Positions 34,062 through 41,338 of a stretch of 41,338 nt of DNA are shown piece by piece; within the stretch, counting starts at the first letter, position 1, and every line of letters begins with the position of its first letter. Source of the stretch: a virus; IMG/VR virus record IMGVR_UViG_3300029319_000127, positions 1 through 41,338 of that record; one strand, written 5' to 3'. Both the position numbers and the translations under genes were made by a program. The notes under the pieces are model-generated. The model worked only from the letters and a program-made list of their open reading frames with translations, ran no database searches and was not told where the DNA came from.

Positions 34062-34466
34062 ATGGCAACAACAACTGCAGCAATTACGATAACAAGTACT
34101 GATTTGCTTTCTGATTCATTGTCTTTGTCAACAACATCAACGCTTACTAAAGCTGGAGGTGCTGTGGGCCTAGATCAAACTTCTGGATTAGGAAGAAAAA
34201 CTACTACTTCAACTTCACAATACGTGTTATTTGACGGTACAGACTATTCAGGTGATAAAGCTCACAAGCTTTATCTTAAGAATACTTCTACTACAGATAC
34301 TGAGTATTTTGTATTATCTATTAACGCTGAAGAAATAGGTAGAATATATGCTGGCGACTGGGTTCTTATGCCTTGGTCAGCTCATGACGCAGACAATGAT
34401 GTAAAAATTACTCCAAGTGTATCTACTACTATGACGCTTGAGTATATGTTAATTTTTGAAGCTTAA
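34062..34466 (+). CDS. Small virion-like protein upstream of the fibre
   Basis: A 134-residue, Thr/Ser-rich beta protein. Residues 1-55 are a low-complexity Thr/Ser stretch (SDSLSLSTTSTLTKAGG). The rest has strands KLYLKNTSTTDTEYFVLSIN and EIGRIYAGDWVLMPWSAH, ending with MTLEYMLIFEA. It has no signal peptide or membrane segment, in contrast to the secreted genes just before it. A hydrophobic-aromatic WVLMPW loop within strands is common in small head or tail proteins. It forms a pair with the next gene, which has a similar size and theme; both probably belong to the adsorption apparatus. The family is not recognised. Confidence 0.65.
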   Translation: MATTTAAITITSTDLLSDSLSLSTTSTLTKAGGAVGLDQTSGLGRKTTTSTSQYVLFDGTDYSGDKAHKLYLKNTSTTDTEYFVLSINAEEIGRIYAGDWVLMPWSAHDADNDVKITPSVSTTMTLEYMLIFEA

Positions 34467-34472
34467 GAATTA

Positions 34473-34781
34473 ATGGCGTTTACCGCAAGACATAATATAG
34501 CATCGGCACTTATAACAGACTTGATACAAGCTGGTGACAATGCTGGAAATATAAAATCTATATTTCTGGCAAACACTCATGCTTCTACGGCTGTTGGTGT
34601 CGATCTTATATTACATAATAATAATCAAGATTTTTATATAATTAAAAACGTTAGCATACCTGCGGGTGCTAGCTTAATTCTTGATACAAAAGAAATAAAA
34701 ATAAATACGTCAAAAAATAATGATACACTAAGAATAAAGTGTAGCAATGCCAACGGTGTTGACGTAATAATAAATAATTAA
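34473..34781 (+). CDS. Small virion-like protein, pair of the previous gene
   Basis: A 102-residue beta protein with SIFLANTHASTAVGVDLILH, then FYIIKNVSIPAGASLILDTK and a C-terminal RIKCSNANGVDVIINN. The order (strand, VGVDLIL strand, I-P-A-G-A/S turn, ILD strand, final strand) is one I associate with small phage structural proteins that decorate head or tail. It starts 7 bp after the previous stop and ends 2 bp before the endolysin start. There is no signal peptide and no catalytic motif. It is probably a virion component of the tail-fibre region; the exact role is unknown. Confidence 0.65.
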   Translation: MAFTARHNIASALITDLIQAGDNAGNIKSIFLANTHASTAVGVDLILHNNNQDFYIIKNVSIPAGASLILDTKEIKINTSKNNDTLRIKCSNANGVDVIINN

Positions 34782-34782
34782 T

Positions 34783-35241
34783 ATGGGTATAAGCAAACAC
34801 ATAAGCAACAAAGAAGGTGTGTATAGCAGAGCTGCACTGCGTTTAGGTATTGAAAACAAACCTAACAACGAGCAGTTAGCTAACATGAAATTATTAGCTG
34901 AAGAAGTTTTTGAGCCTTTACGTGCTTATGTTGGAGGACCTATAAAAATAAATAGTTTTTTTAGATCGTCAGAGCTAAACAAAGCTATAGGTGGTAGTGA
35001 AAAATCACAACATTGTCATGGTCAAGCGATTGATATTGACGATACTTTTGGTAGATGCACTAATGCTGAAATGTACGAGTTTATAAAAAAACATTTAGAC
35101 TTTGATCAAATGATATGGGAGTTTGGAGATACTGACAACCCAGATTGGGTACACGTTAGCTATGTATCAGAAAAACAAAATAGAAATAGGTGTTTACAAG
35201 CCTATAAAGAAAACGGAAAGACTAAGTACAAAGTAATTTAA
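34783..35241 (+). CDS. Peptidase M15-family endolysin
   Basis: A 152-residue zinc peptidase of the M15 (D,D-carboxypeptidase/endopeptidase) type that cuts peptidoglycan cross-bridges at lysis. The signature SxHxxGxAxD is exact: S75-Q-H77-C-H-G80-Q-A82-I-D84. The last zinc ligand is H124 in DWVHVSY. The upstream strand and loop INSFFRSSELNKAIGG matches the substrate-side R/S-containing motif. It is a single domain without signal peptide or wall-binding domain, so a holin is needed to release it. The size is typical for phage M15 endolysins. It lies 2 bp after the small virion gene and 6 bp before the fibre gene, far from the holin-like gene at the window start. Confidence 0.9.
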   Translation: MGISKHISNKEGVYSRAALRLGIENKPNNEQLANMKLLAEEVFEPLRAYVGGPIKINSFFRSSELNKAIGGSEKSQHCHGQAIDIDDTFGRCTNAEMYEFIKKHLDFDQMIWEFGDTDNPDWVHVSYVSEKQNRNRCLQAYKENGKTKYKVI

Positions 35242-35247
35242 TAGCAT

Positions 35248-38200
35248 ATGAAATTTATTGGGGCACACATATTTGATTATGATGCTACCTTTCGTGGTGA
35301 TGTAACCATTGAAGGTAACTTGACTATATCTAACTCTGCTTCTCAAACTATTTCATTTGGTGATAATGATAGTCTGTATTTTGGTGATGGCAACGATTTG
35401 CAAATAGTACACGACAGTAGTAACTCGTATATACATCACAATGGTACAGGTAACTTGTACATGAAAGCTGACACTGGTAATATTCAGATTATAAACTATA
35501 CTAACGACGCTGACATTGTACTACAATCGGACGATGGTTCGGGTGGAGTTACGCCATATATAACGTTAGATGGTAGTGCGACAGAAACTGTTTTTAATAA
35601 AGCTGGTAGATTTGCAGATAATGTTAAAGCTAGGTTTGGAAATGGTGGTGATATGTATTTACAGCACGATGGTACTGATAGTTTTATTGTAAATACTAAT
35701 GGTGATTTAACAATATCAAACCAAGCAGATGACAAAGATATAATCTTCTCAAGTGATGATGGATCGGGAGGTGTAGAAACATATTTCTTTTTAGATGGTA
35801 ACGCTGGTGGTGCTAATCCAACAACTATATTTCCAGATGATTCTAGACTTGCTATTGGCTCTGGCCAAGACCTAAAGCTATATCACTCGTCAGGTATAAG
35901 TTATATTGATATTGCAAATGGTAATCTTACATTTAGACAAACAACAGATGATGGTGATATTATTTTTCAATGCGATGACGGTTCCGGTGGTTTAGCTGAA
36001 TACTTTAGAGTTGATGGTAGTAGTGAAAACGTATTATTTAGCAAGTTAATAAAACTAAGTGATAACGTAGAGTTAAGAGTTGGTGATGGTAACGATATTA
36101 AAATGTTTTCTGATGGCACCGATGGATATATAAGTGGTGAAACTGGTGACTTATATATAAGGCAAAGAGGTGACGACAAAGATATTATATTCCAAAGTGA
36201 CGACGGTAGCGGCGGTGTAACAGAATACTTTAGTTTGGATGGAAGCGCTGGTGTTTTAAGAATGACTAAAGATATGTATGTGCCTGAATATATATATCAT
36301 CAAGGCGACGACAATACTTATTTTGGTTTTGAAGGCGCTGATCAATGGAGAGTTGTTGCTGGAGGTAGTGAAAAAATTCATGTTAATACTTCTAGAATAA
36401 GGTTTAACGAAGATGTTTTACTTCTCGATAGTCATAAATTAAATATAGGAAGTGATAATGATTTAGAAATATATCACGACGGTACAGACAACCACATAGA
36501 AGCTACTTCAACTTTAAACATAGGTACCGCAAACAGTGGTGTAGCTGTAAACATAGGTCACACTACTTCTGAAACAACAATAAATGACAACCTTACAGTT
36601 ACAGGAGATCTTACTGTAAATGGTACTACGGTAACAGTAGACACTACAAACCTAAATGTACAAGACAAAAATATAATATTAAATTACAGCTCTGGTGATT
36701 CTTCATCTACAGCAGACGGAGCTGGTATTACAATACAAGACGCTGTAGATTCTTCAACTGATGCCACTATTCTGTGGGATGCAACTAACGATGAATTTGA
36801 TTTTAGCCATAGTATTAATATAAGTGGAAACGCAAAGGCTAACACATATTACGTGGGCAATACTTCTAATTATTTAGATGTTGCTACAGGTCTAAGATTA
36901 AGATCTGATAGCAATGGTATTAGATTAATGCCTAATGGTACTGACGCTGGTTATATAAAACATACTGGTATAGATTTAGTACAACCTTTAACAATAACAT
37001 CGTCATCTGTTACTGATTTTGTAAAGCTTGTTTCAGGTGGGTCTAGCGCAAATCCTGTAAAACTTATATTTGAAAAAAGTGGTTCAGAGCAGGGTATTAT
37101 TGAATATAACAGAAACGGTGATTTAGAAATATATAATACTGACGGTGATGGTGGTGTAATGATTAGTGGTTCTGCTTCTGCAGACCCTGATTTTTATATT
37201 AGCCACGCCGGCGCTTCTACTTTTAAAAGTACTTTAACTGTAGGTGAAGACGACACTGGTCATGACGTTATATTCTATGGCGCTACGTCTGGAAGATATT
37301 TACAGTGGGATGAAAGCGAAGACACGTTATTGCTTCGCGATAACACAGAGCTTAAGTTTGGTAATGGTGGTGATTTAAGAATGTATTTTAATGGCACTAA
37401 TGGTCATATAAAAAACGAGGGTGGTAAGTTTTATATTACTAACTACAGTGATGATGAGGATATTATTTTTAGATGTGACGACGGTAGTGGTGGTGTAACA
37501 GAGTATTTTAGATTAGATGGTGGTAATGTAAATGTAGTTGCTAGCAAAAACTTTCAATTTTTAGATGACGTTAAAGTAAAGCTGGGCAGCTCTACTGACA
37601 TGGAATTATTTCATAATGGTAGTAATAGTTTTATAGATAACTATACCGGCGATATGTATATAAGGCAAAACGCTGATGACAAAGACCTTATATTTCAATG
37701 CGATGATGGTAGCGGTGGTGGAGAAACATATTTTTATTTAGATGGGTCGGCTAGCAGCGGTGACCCTTACACTGTTTGGCCTGATAATTCGATAGCTGCT
37801 TGGGGTACTGGCGTAGATTTAAGAATACAGCATGATGGCTCTACAGCTAGTATATTTAATACAACAGGTCATTTACAAATAATAAACTATGCTGATGATA
37901 AAGATATAATTTTTAAATCAGATGATGGTAGTGGTGGAGTTACATCTTACCTTACATTAGATGGAAGCGCGGGGTATACTACAGTGCAGAAAAAAATGCA
38001 ATTTGGTGACAACACTCAAGCTACGTTTGGTCTTAGTGATGATTTAAATTTAAAACACGTGTCTGGGCACAACTATATCACTGGAGAAACTGGTGATTTA
38101 TATATAAGAAACCAAGCAACCGACGGTGATATTATATTTCAATCAGATGATGGTTCTGGTGGAGATGCAGAATACTTTAGATTAGACGGTGGTGCTGGCG

Positions 38201-41200
38201 CTAATGTTTCATCTAAATCTATCTACATGGCTGACAGCAAAAAGTTTTATGCTGGTGGTGGAGGTGATTTAGGTATATATCACGATGGAACTAATAACTA
38301 TATAGATAATACTAACGGTGATTTATATATAAGAAATACCCATGACGATAAAGATATATTTTTCCAGTCTGATGATGGTGCAGGTGGTGTAATTACATAT
38401 TTTAGATTAGATGGTAGTTTAGCTACGCATGATGGTAGTTCTACAACATCTATGTATACTAAATGGTCAGATAACTCTATAATAAGTTTAGGTAATGGTA
38501 ATGACGCTAGGCTTTATCACAATGGTACAGACACCTATTTAGATAATTTAAGTGGTGATTATATTATAAGACAAAAAGCAAATGATAAAGATTTAATATT
38601 AGAGTGTGATGATGGTAGTGGTGGTGATACTCCTTATATTACGTTAGATGGTAGCCAAACAACTGTTAATATTTATCAAAACACATTAATTGGAACAACA
38701 ACTAATAATACAACTGGTGATAAAAAATTACAAGTAGATGGAGATATTTTTGTTTCAAATACAACAAATAAAATTGTTTTTAATAATGATTCTAATTATC
38801 ATGAAAGAAATTCAATAGTTACTACCGCAACTAATCTTGGTTTATATAACAATTATTCTTCTGGTTATATTACGTTAAACACAGATGGCTCAGAAAGAGC
38901 AAGAATAACATCAGATGGTGAATTAGGAATTGGAACGACCAGCCCAGCAAGTTTGCTTGATGTAAGAGGTACAGTTCAAGTTGGTGTTGATAACACTGGC
39001 CATGATGTTGTATTCTATGGGGCTACAAGTGGTAGATATTTACAGTGGGATGAAAGTGCTGATAAACTATTGCTTAGAGATAATGTTAAGGGCGTTTTTG
39101 GTAACGCCTCTGATTTACAAATATATCACGATGCTAGTAACTCATACATTTATCATGGAGGAACTGGAAATTTATATATTAAAAACGAAACTAACGACCA
39201 GGATGTAATATTACAGTGCGATGACGGTAGCGGAGGAATAACCGCTTATCTTACATTAGACGGTAGCGCAGGATATACTCAAGCTTATAAAAACATTAGA
39301 TACCGAGATAACGTTAAGGCAGATTTTGGAGATGGAGGAGATTTAGACATATACCACGATGGTAGTAATAGTTACATTTCACAAGGAACGACTGGAGATT
39401 TATATATAAGGCAAACTAGAGACGATGGCGATATATTTTTACAGTGTGATGATGGAAGTGGTGGCAATGCTACTTATTTACAATTAGATGGTAGTGCTGA
39501 ACAAACTAAATTTTACAAATCAACAGAGCATCAAGATGATGTTATAGCTGGATTTGGAGCTGGTTTTGACTTACAATTGTACCATAATGGCACAGATTCT
39601 TTTGTAGATAATATTACCGGTGATCTTAAAATTAGAAACTTTGCTAATGATAAAGACATTATATTTCAGTCAGACGATGGAAGCGGTGGTGTTCAAACAT
39701 ATTTCTTTTTAGACGGATCAACAAGCTCTACTGTATTTCCTGATAGTAAATACTTATATTTTGGTAGTGGACATGATATGAGGCTTTATTTTGATGGTAC
39801 TGATGGTTATGTCCAATCAATTGCTGGTGACATGATTATACGTCAAAGTGCTGATGATAAAGATATACTGTTTCAGTGTGATGATGGATCAGGAGGTGTA
39901 ACAGAGTATTTTAAGTTAGATGGTAGTATTGGTCATCTTAGGTTTAGCAAAGAGCTGCAACTTTTAGACGATGTTATTCTTAGATTAGGTACTGGTGATG
40001 ATGCTGAGTTGTGGCATAATGGTAGCGATACTTATTTTCAAAATGATACTGGCCATATTTATTTTATAAATAGAGCTGATGATAAAGATATTATATTCCA
40101 ATCAGATGACGGAAGCGGTGGTGTTACAACTTATTTCTTTTTAGATGGTAGTTTAGCTAATGGAACTAACACTTATACAAGATGGGCTGATAATGACGTT
40201 GTAGCTTTTGGTGATAGTCAAGATTTTTTAATATATCACGACGCTTCAAATACAATTTTATATAACTCTGTTGGTGATATACAAATAACAAACACAGCTG
40301 ATGATAAAGATATATCGTTTCGTTGCGATGACGGTAGTGGAGGCACAACAGAGTATTTTAGATTAGACGGAAGTAGTACACAAACCATTTTTTCTAAAAA
40401 CCAACAACACGCAGACAACGTAACAACTTATTACGGTAATGCTGGTGATTTATCAATATACCACGACGGTAGTAATAGTTATATAAAGCATGTAAGTGGA
40501 GCTACTGGTGATTTGATTATAGAGCAAGGTGTTGATGATAAAGATATTATACTTAAATCAGACGATGGGTCAGGTGGAACAACAGCTTACATTACATTAG
40601 ATGGTAGCAATGCTTTTACTCAAATACATAAAGATTTTTATTTTTTAGACAGTGTTAAATCATATTTTGGTAGTGATGGAGATTCTTATATAAGACACAC
40701 TGGTAGTAATTTTGATATTATAAACAGTACTGGTAATATAAATATTACAAATAACACCGACGACGGTGATATAATATTTAATTCTGATGATGGTAGTGGT
40801 GGAGTTACAGAATATTTTAGATTAAACGGAGGTTTTTCTAGTCCTTATACTAACTTTCCAGATAATTCTACATTGTCTTTTGGAGGGTCAAATGATTTAA
40901 GAATATTTCACGATGGTACTAACACGAGTATTAATAACTTGACTGGAAATTTACTTATTGGTCAATATGCGGATGACAGTGATATAATTTTTTATTGTGA
41001 TGATGGTAGTGGTGGTGTTGAGACATATTTCTTTTTAGATGGTAGTACAGGTAGAACTAGATTTAACGATAGCAAATACCTTGTTTTTGGTACTGATCAA
41101 AATTTATTTATTGTACACGACGGTACAGATTCATTTATACAAAACTATACTAGCGGTGATTTTTACATTGATCAACGAGTTGATGACAAAGACATAGTGT

Positions 41201-41338
41201 TTAGGGCAGATGATGGGGCTGGCGGTACTGGAGAGTATTTTAGATTAGATGGTTCTGCAGCTACTCACGACGGCAGCGCAACTATTGCTTCATATACTAC
41301 TTGGAAAGATAATTCTAGAATTGGTTTAGGTAGTAATC
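35248..41338 (+). CDS. Giant repetitive tail fibre protein, 3' end beyond window
   Basis: The frame is open from the ATG at 35248 to the last base, giving more than 2030 residues without a stop. It begins MKFIGAHIFDYDATFRGD, then GNLTISNSASQTISFGDN. About 20 copies of a 70-75-residue unit follow, roughly LxIYHDGTxSYIxN, TGDLxIxN, ADDKDIIFQSDDGSGG, TEYFxLDG. Two non-repeat regions break the array. The one near residues 450-530 carries LTVNGTTVTVDTTNLNVQDK, a strand set common in tail fibres of marine phages. The other, near 1160-1240, has SERARITSDGELGIGTTSPA. The trimeric beta-rich fibre presumably reaches the host receptor; its receptor-binding end is not in the window. The start is 6 bp after the endolysin stop. 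No antisense frame in it is real. Confidence 0.9.
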   Translation, partial: MKFIGAHIFDYDATFRGDVTIEGNLTISNSASQTISFGDNDSLYFGDGNDLQIVHDSSNSYIHHNGTGNLYMKADTGNIQIINYTNDADIVLQSDDGSGGVTPYITLDGSATETVFNKAGRFADNVKARFGNGGDMYLQHDGTDSFIVNTNGDLTISNQADDKDIIFSSDDGSGGVETYFFLDGNAGGANPTTIFPDDSRLAIGSGQDLKLYHSSGISYIDIANGNLTFRQTTDDGDIIFQCDDGSGGLAEYFRVDGSSENVLFSKLIKLSDNVELRVGDGNDIKMFSDGTDGYISGETGDLYIRQRGDDKDIIFQSDDGSGGVTEYFSLDGSAGVLRMTKDMYVPEYIYHQGDDNTYFGFEGADQWRVVAGGSEKIHVNTSRIRFNEDVLLLDSHKLNIGSDNDLEIYHDGTDNHIEATSTLNIGTANSGVAVNIGHTTSETTINDNLTVTGDLTVNGTTVTVDTTNLNVQDKNIILNYSSGDSSSTADGAGITIQDAVDSSTDATILWDATNDEFDFSHSINISGNAKANTYYVGNTSNYLDVATGLRLRSDSNGIRLMPNGTDAGYIKHTGIDLVQPLTITSSSVTDFVKLVSGGSSANPVKLIFEKSGSEQGIIEYNRNGDLEIYNTDGDGGVMISGSASADPDFYISHAGASTFKSTLTVGEDDTGHDVIFYGATSGRYLQWDESEDTLLLRDNTELKFGNGGDLRMYFNGTNGHIKNEGGKFYITNYSDDEDIIFRCDDGSGGVTEYFRLDGGNVNVVASKNFQFLDDVKVKLGSSTDMELFHNGSNSFIDNYTGDMYIRQNADDKDLIFQCDDGSGGGETYFYLDGSASSGDPYTVWPDNSIAAWGTGVDLRIQHDGSTASIFNTTGHLQIINYADDKDIIFKSDDGSGGVTSYLTLDGSAGYTTVQKKMQFGDNTQATFGLSDDLNLKHVSGHNYITGETGDLYIRNQATDGDIIFQSDDGSGGDAEYFRLDGGAGANVSSKSIYMADSKKFYAGGGGDLGIYHDGTNNYIDNTNGDLYIRNTHDDKDIFFQSDDGAGGVITYFRLDGSLATHDGSSTTSMYTKWSDNSIISLGNGNDARLYHNGTDTYLDNLSGDYIIRQKANDKDLILECDDGSGGDTPYITLDGSQTTVNIYQNTLIGTTTNNTTGDKKLQVDGDIFVSNTTNKIVFNNDSNYHERNSIVTTATNLGLYNNYSSGYITLNTDGSERARITSDGELGIGTTSPASLLDVRGTVQVGVDNTGHDVVFYGATSGRYLQWDESADKLLLRDNVKGVFGNASDLQIYHDASNSYIYHGGTGNLYIKNETNDQDVILQCDDGSGGITAYLTLDGSAGYTQAYKNIRYRDNVKADFGDGGDLDIYHDGSNSYISQGTTGDLYIRQTRDDGDIFLQCDDGSGGNATYLQLDGSAEQTKFYKSTEHQDDVIAGFGAGFDLQLYHNGTDSFVDNITGDLKIRNFANDKDIIFQSDDGSGGVQTYFFLDGSTSSTVFPDSKYLYFGSGHDMRLYFDGTDGYVQSIAGDMIIRQSADDKDILFQCDDGSGGVTEYFKLDGSIGHLRFSKELQLLDDVILRLGTGDDAELWHNGSDTYFQNDTGHIYFINRADDKDIIFQSDDGSGGVTTYFFLDGSLANGTNTYTRWADNDVVAFGDSQDFLIYHDASNTILYNSVGDIQITNTADDKDISFRCDDGSGGTTEYFRLDGSSTQTIFSKNQQHADNVTTYYGNAGDLSIYHDGSNSYIKHVSGATGDLIIEQGVDDKDIILKSDDGSGGTTAYITLDGSNAFTQIHKDFYFLDSVKSYFGSDGDSYIRHTGSNFDIINSTGNINITNNTDDGDIIFNSDDGSGGVTEYFRLNGGFSSPYTNFPDNSTLSFGGSNDLRIFHDGTNTSINNLTGNLLIGQYADDSDIIFYCDDGSGGVETYFFLDGSTGRTRFNDSKYLVFGTDQNLFIVHDGTDSFIQNYTSGDFYIDQRVDDKDIVFRADDGAGGTGEYFRLDGSAATHDGSATIASYTTWKDNSRIGLGSN
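37237..37347 (+). repeat. First copy of a block-opening fibre module
   Basis: This stretch encodes VGEDDTGHDVIFYGATSGRY then LQWDESEDTLLLRD and precedes fibre repeat block 2. A second, closely similar copy (VGVDNTGHDVVFYGATSGRY) lies at 38977-39087 before block 3. The two copies share long identical runs such as TATTTACAGTGGGATGAAAG. Each seems to mark the start of a repeat block. Confidence 0.85.
38977..39087 (+). repeat. Second copy of the block-opening fibre module
   Basis: This is the counterpart of the module at 37237-37347, again followed at once by LxIYHDxSxSYI-type repeats. It follows a GIGTTSPASLLDV strand. The pair gives two homologous anchor points 1.74 kb apart, between which a whole block of fibre repeats could be lost or gained by recombination. 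Confidence 0.85.

Larger units (their letters stand above)
35500..41338 (+). repeat. About 20 tandem 220-bp coding repeats in the fibre gene
   Basis: The marker DDGSGG (GATGATGGTAGTGGTGG and variants) occurs near 35530, 35752, 35973, 36198, 37476, 37699, 37921, 38149, 38371, 38610, 39220, 39448, 39670, 39882, 40108, 40326, 40561, 40788, 41002 and 41210. The spacing is mostly 210-235 bp. There are three blocks of 4, 6 and 10 copies, split by unique regions at about 36290-37240 and 38680-38980. The last block continues past the window end. Variation in third codon positions shows that the copies are diverged rather than freshly duplicated. Confidence 0.9.

Noticed and set aside
35496-40418. Antisense open frames of 60-79 codons within the fibre gene (35496-35735, 35967-36179, 40166-40348, 40236-40418) and a + frame at 38981-39208
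   Set aside because: They fall on the repeats in the same relative place and mirror the open fibre frame; they have no leader or independent coding character.

Overview
The window reads as about 41 kb of a tailed bacteriophage genome, most likely a short-tailed (podovirus-like) phage of a marine Bacteroidota/Flavobacteriia-type host. Every gene lies on the + strand, genes are packed with gaps of 0-70 bp or short overlaps, the DNA is strongly A+T-rich, and no Shine-Dalgarno sequence precedes any start. Absent Shine-Dalgarno signals, Bacteroidota-style signal peptides on three products and an apparent type IX secretion tail on one of them all point to a Bacteroidota host. Host and virus family are inference; no database search was possible. 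No tail sheath, tail tube or tape-measure gene is seen. Instead a nozzle-like protein and a trio of internal (ejection-type) virion proteins are present, as in podoviruses and crAss-like phages.

Layout. (1) 1-2150: end of a holin-like membrane protein, a small virion protein, two small unknowns, a tandem GroES-like protein, and a small protein in the position of a small terminase. (2) 2150-9505: large terminase, portal, acidic scaffold-like protein and major capsid protein, followed by a strong UUCG hairpin terminator. (3) 9575-19417: post-capsid protein, a second UNCG-loop RNA hairpin, two probable connector proteins, a 1695-residue nozzle-like protein and two further virion proteins. (4) 19457-28817: three ejection-type proteins ending in a 2243-residue polyvalent protein that carries metallopeptidase, PD-(D/E)XK nuclease-like and HAD phosphatase-like motifs. 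(5) 28839-34057: an accessory block with a lipoprotein/outer-membrane-like protein, a staphylococcal-nuclease-like enzyme, a membrane/coiled-coil protein, a secreted thioredoxin-like protein without the two active-site cysteines, and a 1070-residue secreted repeat protein ending in a T9SS-type sorting tail. (6) 34062-41338: two small virion proteins, an M15 endolysin, and a giant repetitive tail fibre still open at the window end.

How it fits together. The window is the packaging, morphogenesis, adsorption and lysis half of a larger genome; replication genes must lie outside. The GroES-like protein probably helps host GroEL fold virion proteins. The ejection proteins probably enter the cell with the DNA, and the enzymatic motifs of the giant one may act there. 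The most unusual part is block 5, where the phage seems to load the envelope or surface of its host with its own proteins, one apparently using the type IX secretion system. No stretch longer than 300 bases lacks a gene, and I saw no tRNA gene, insertion sequence, integrase or CRISPR array.
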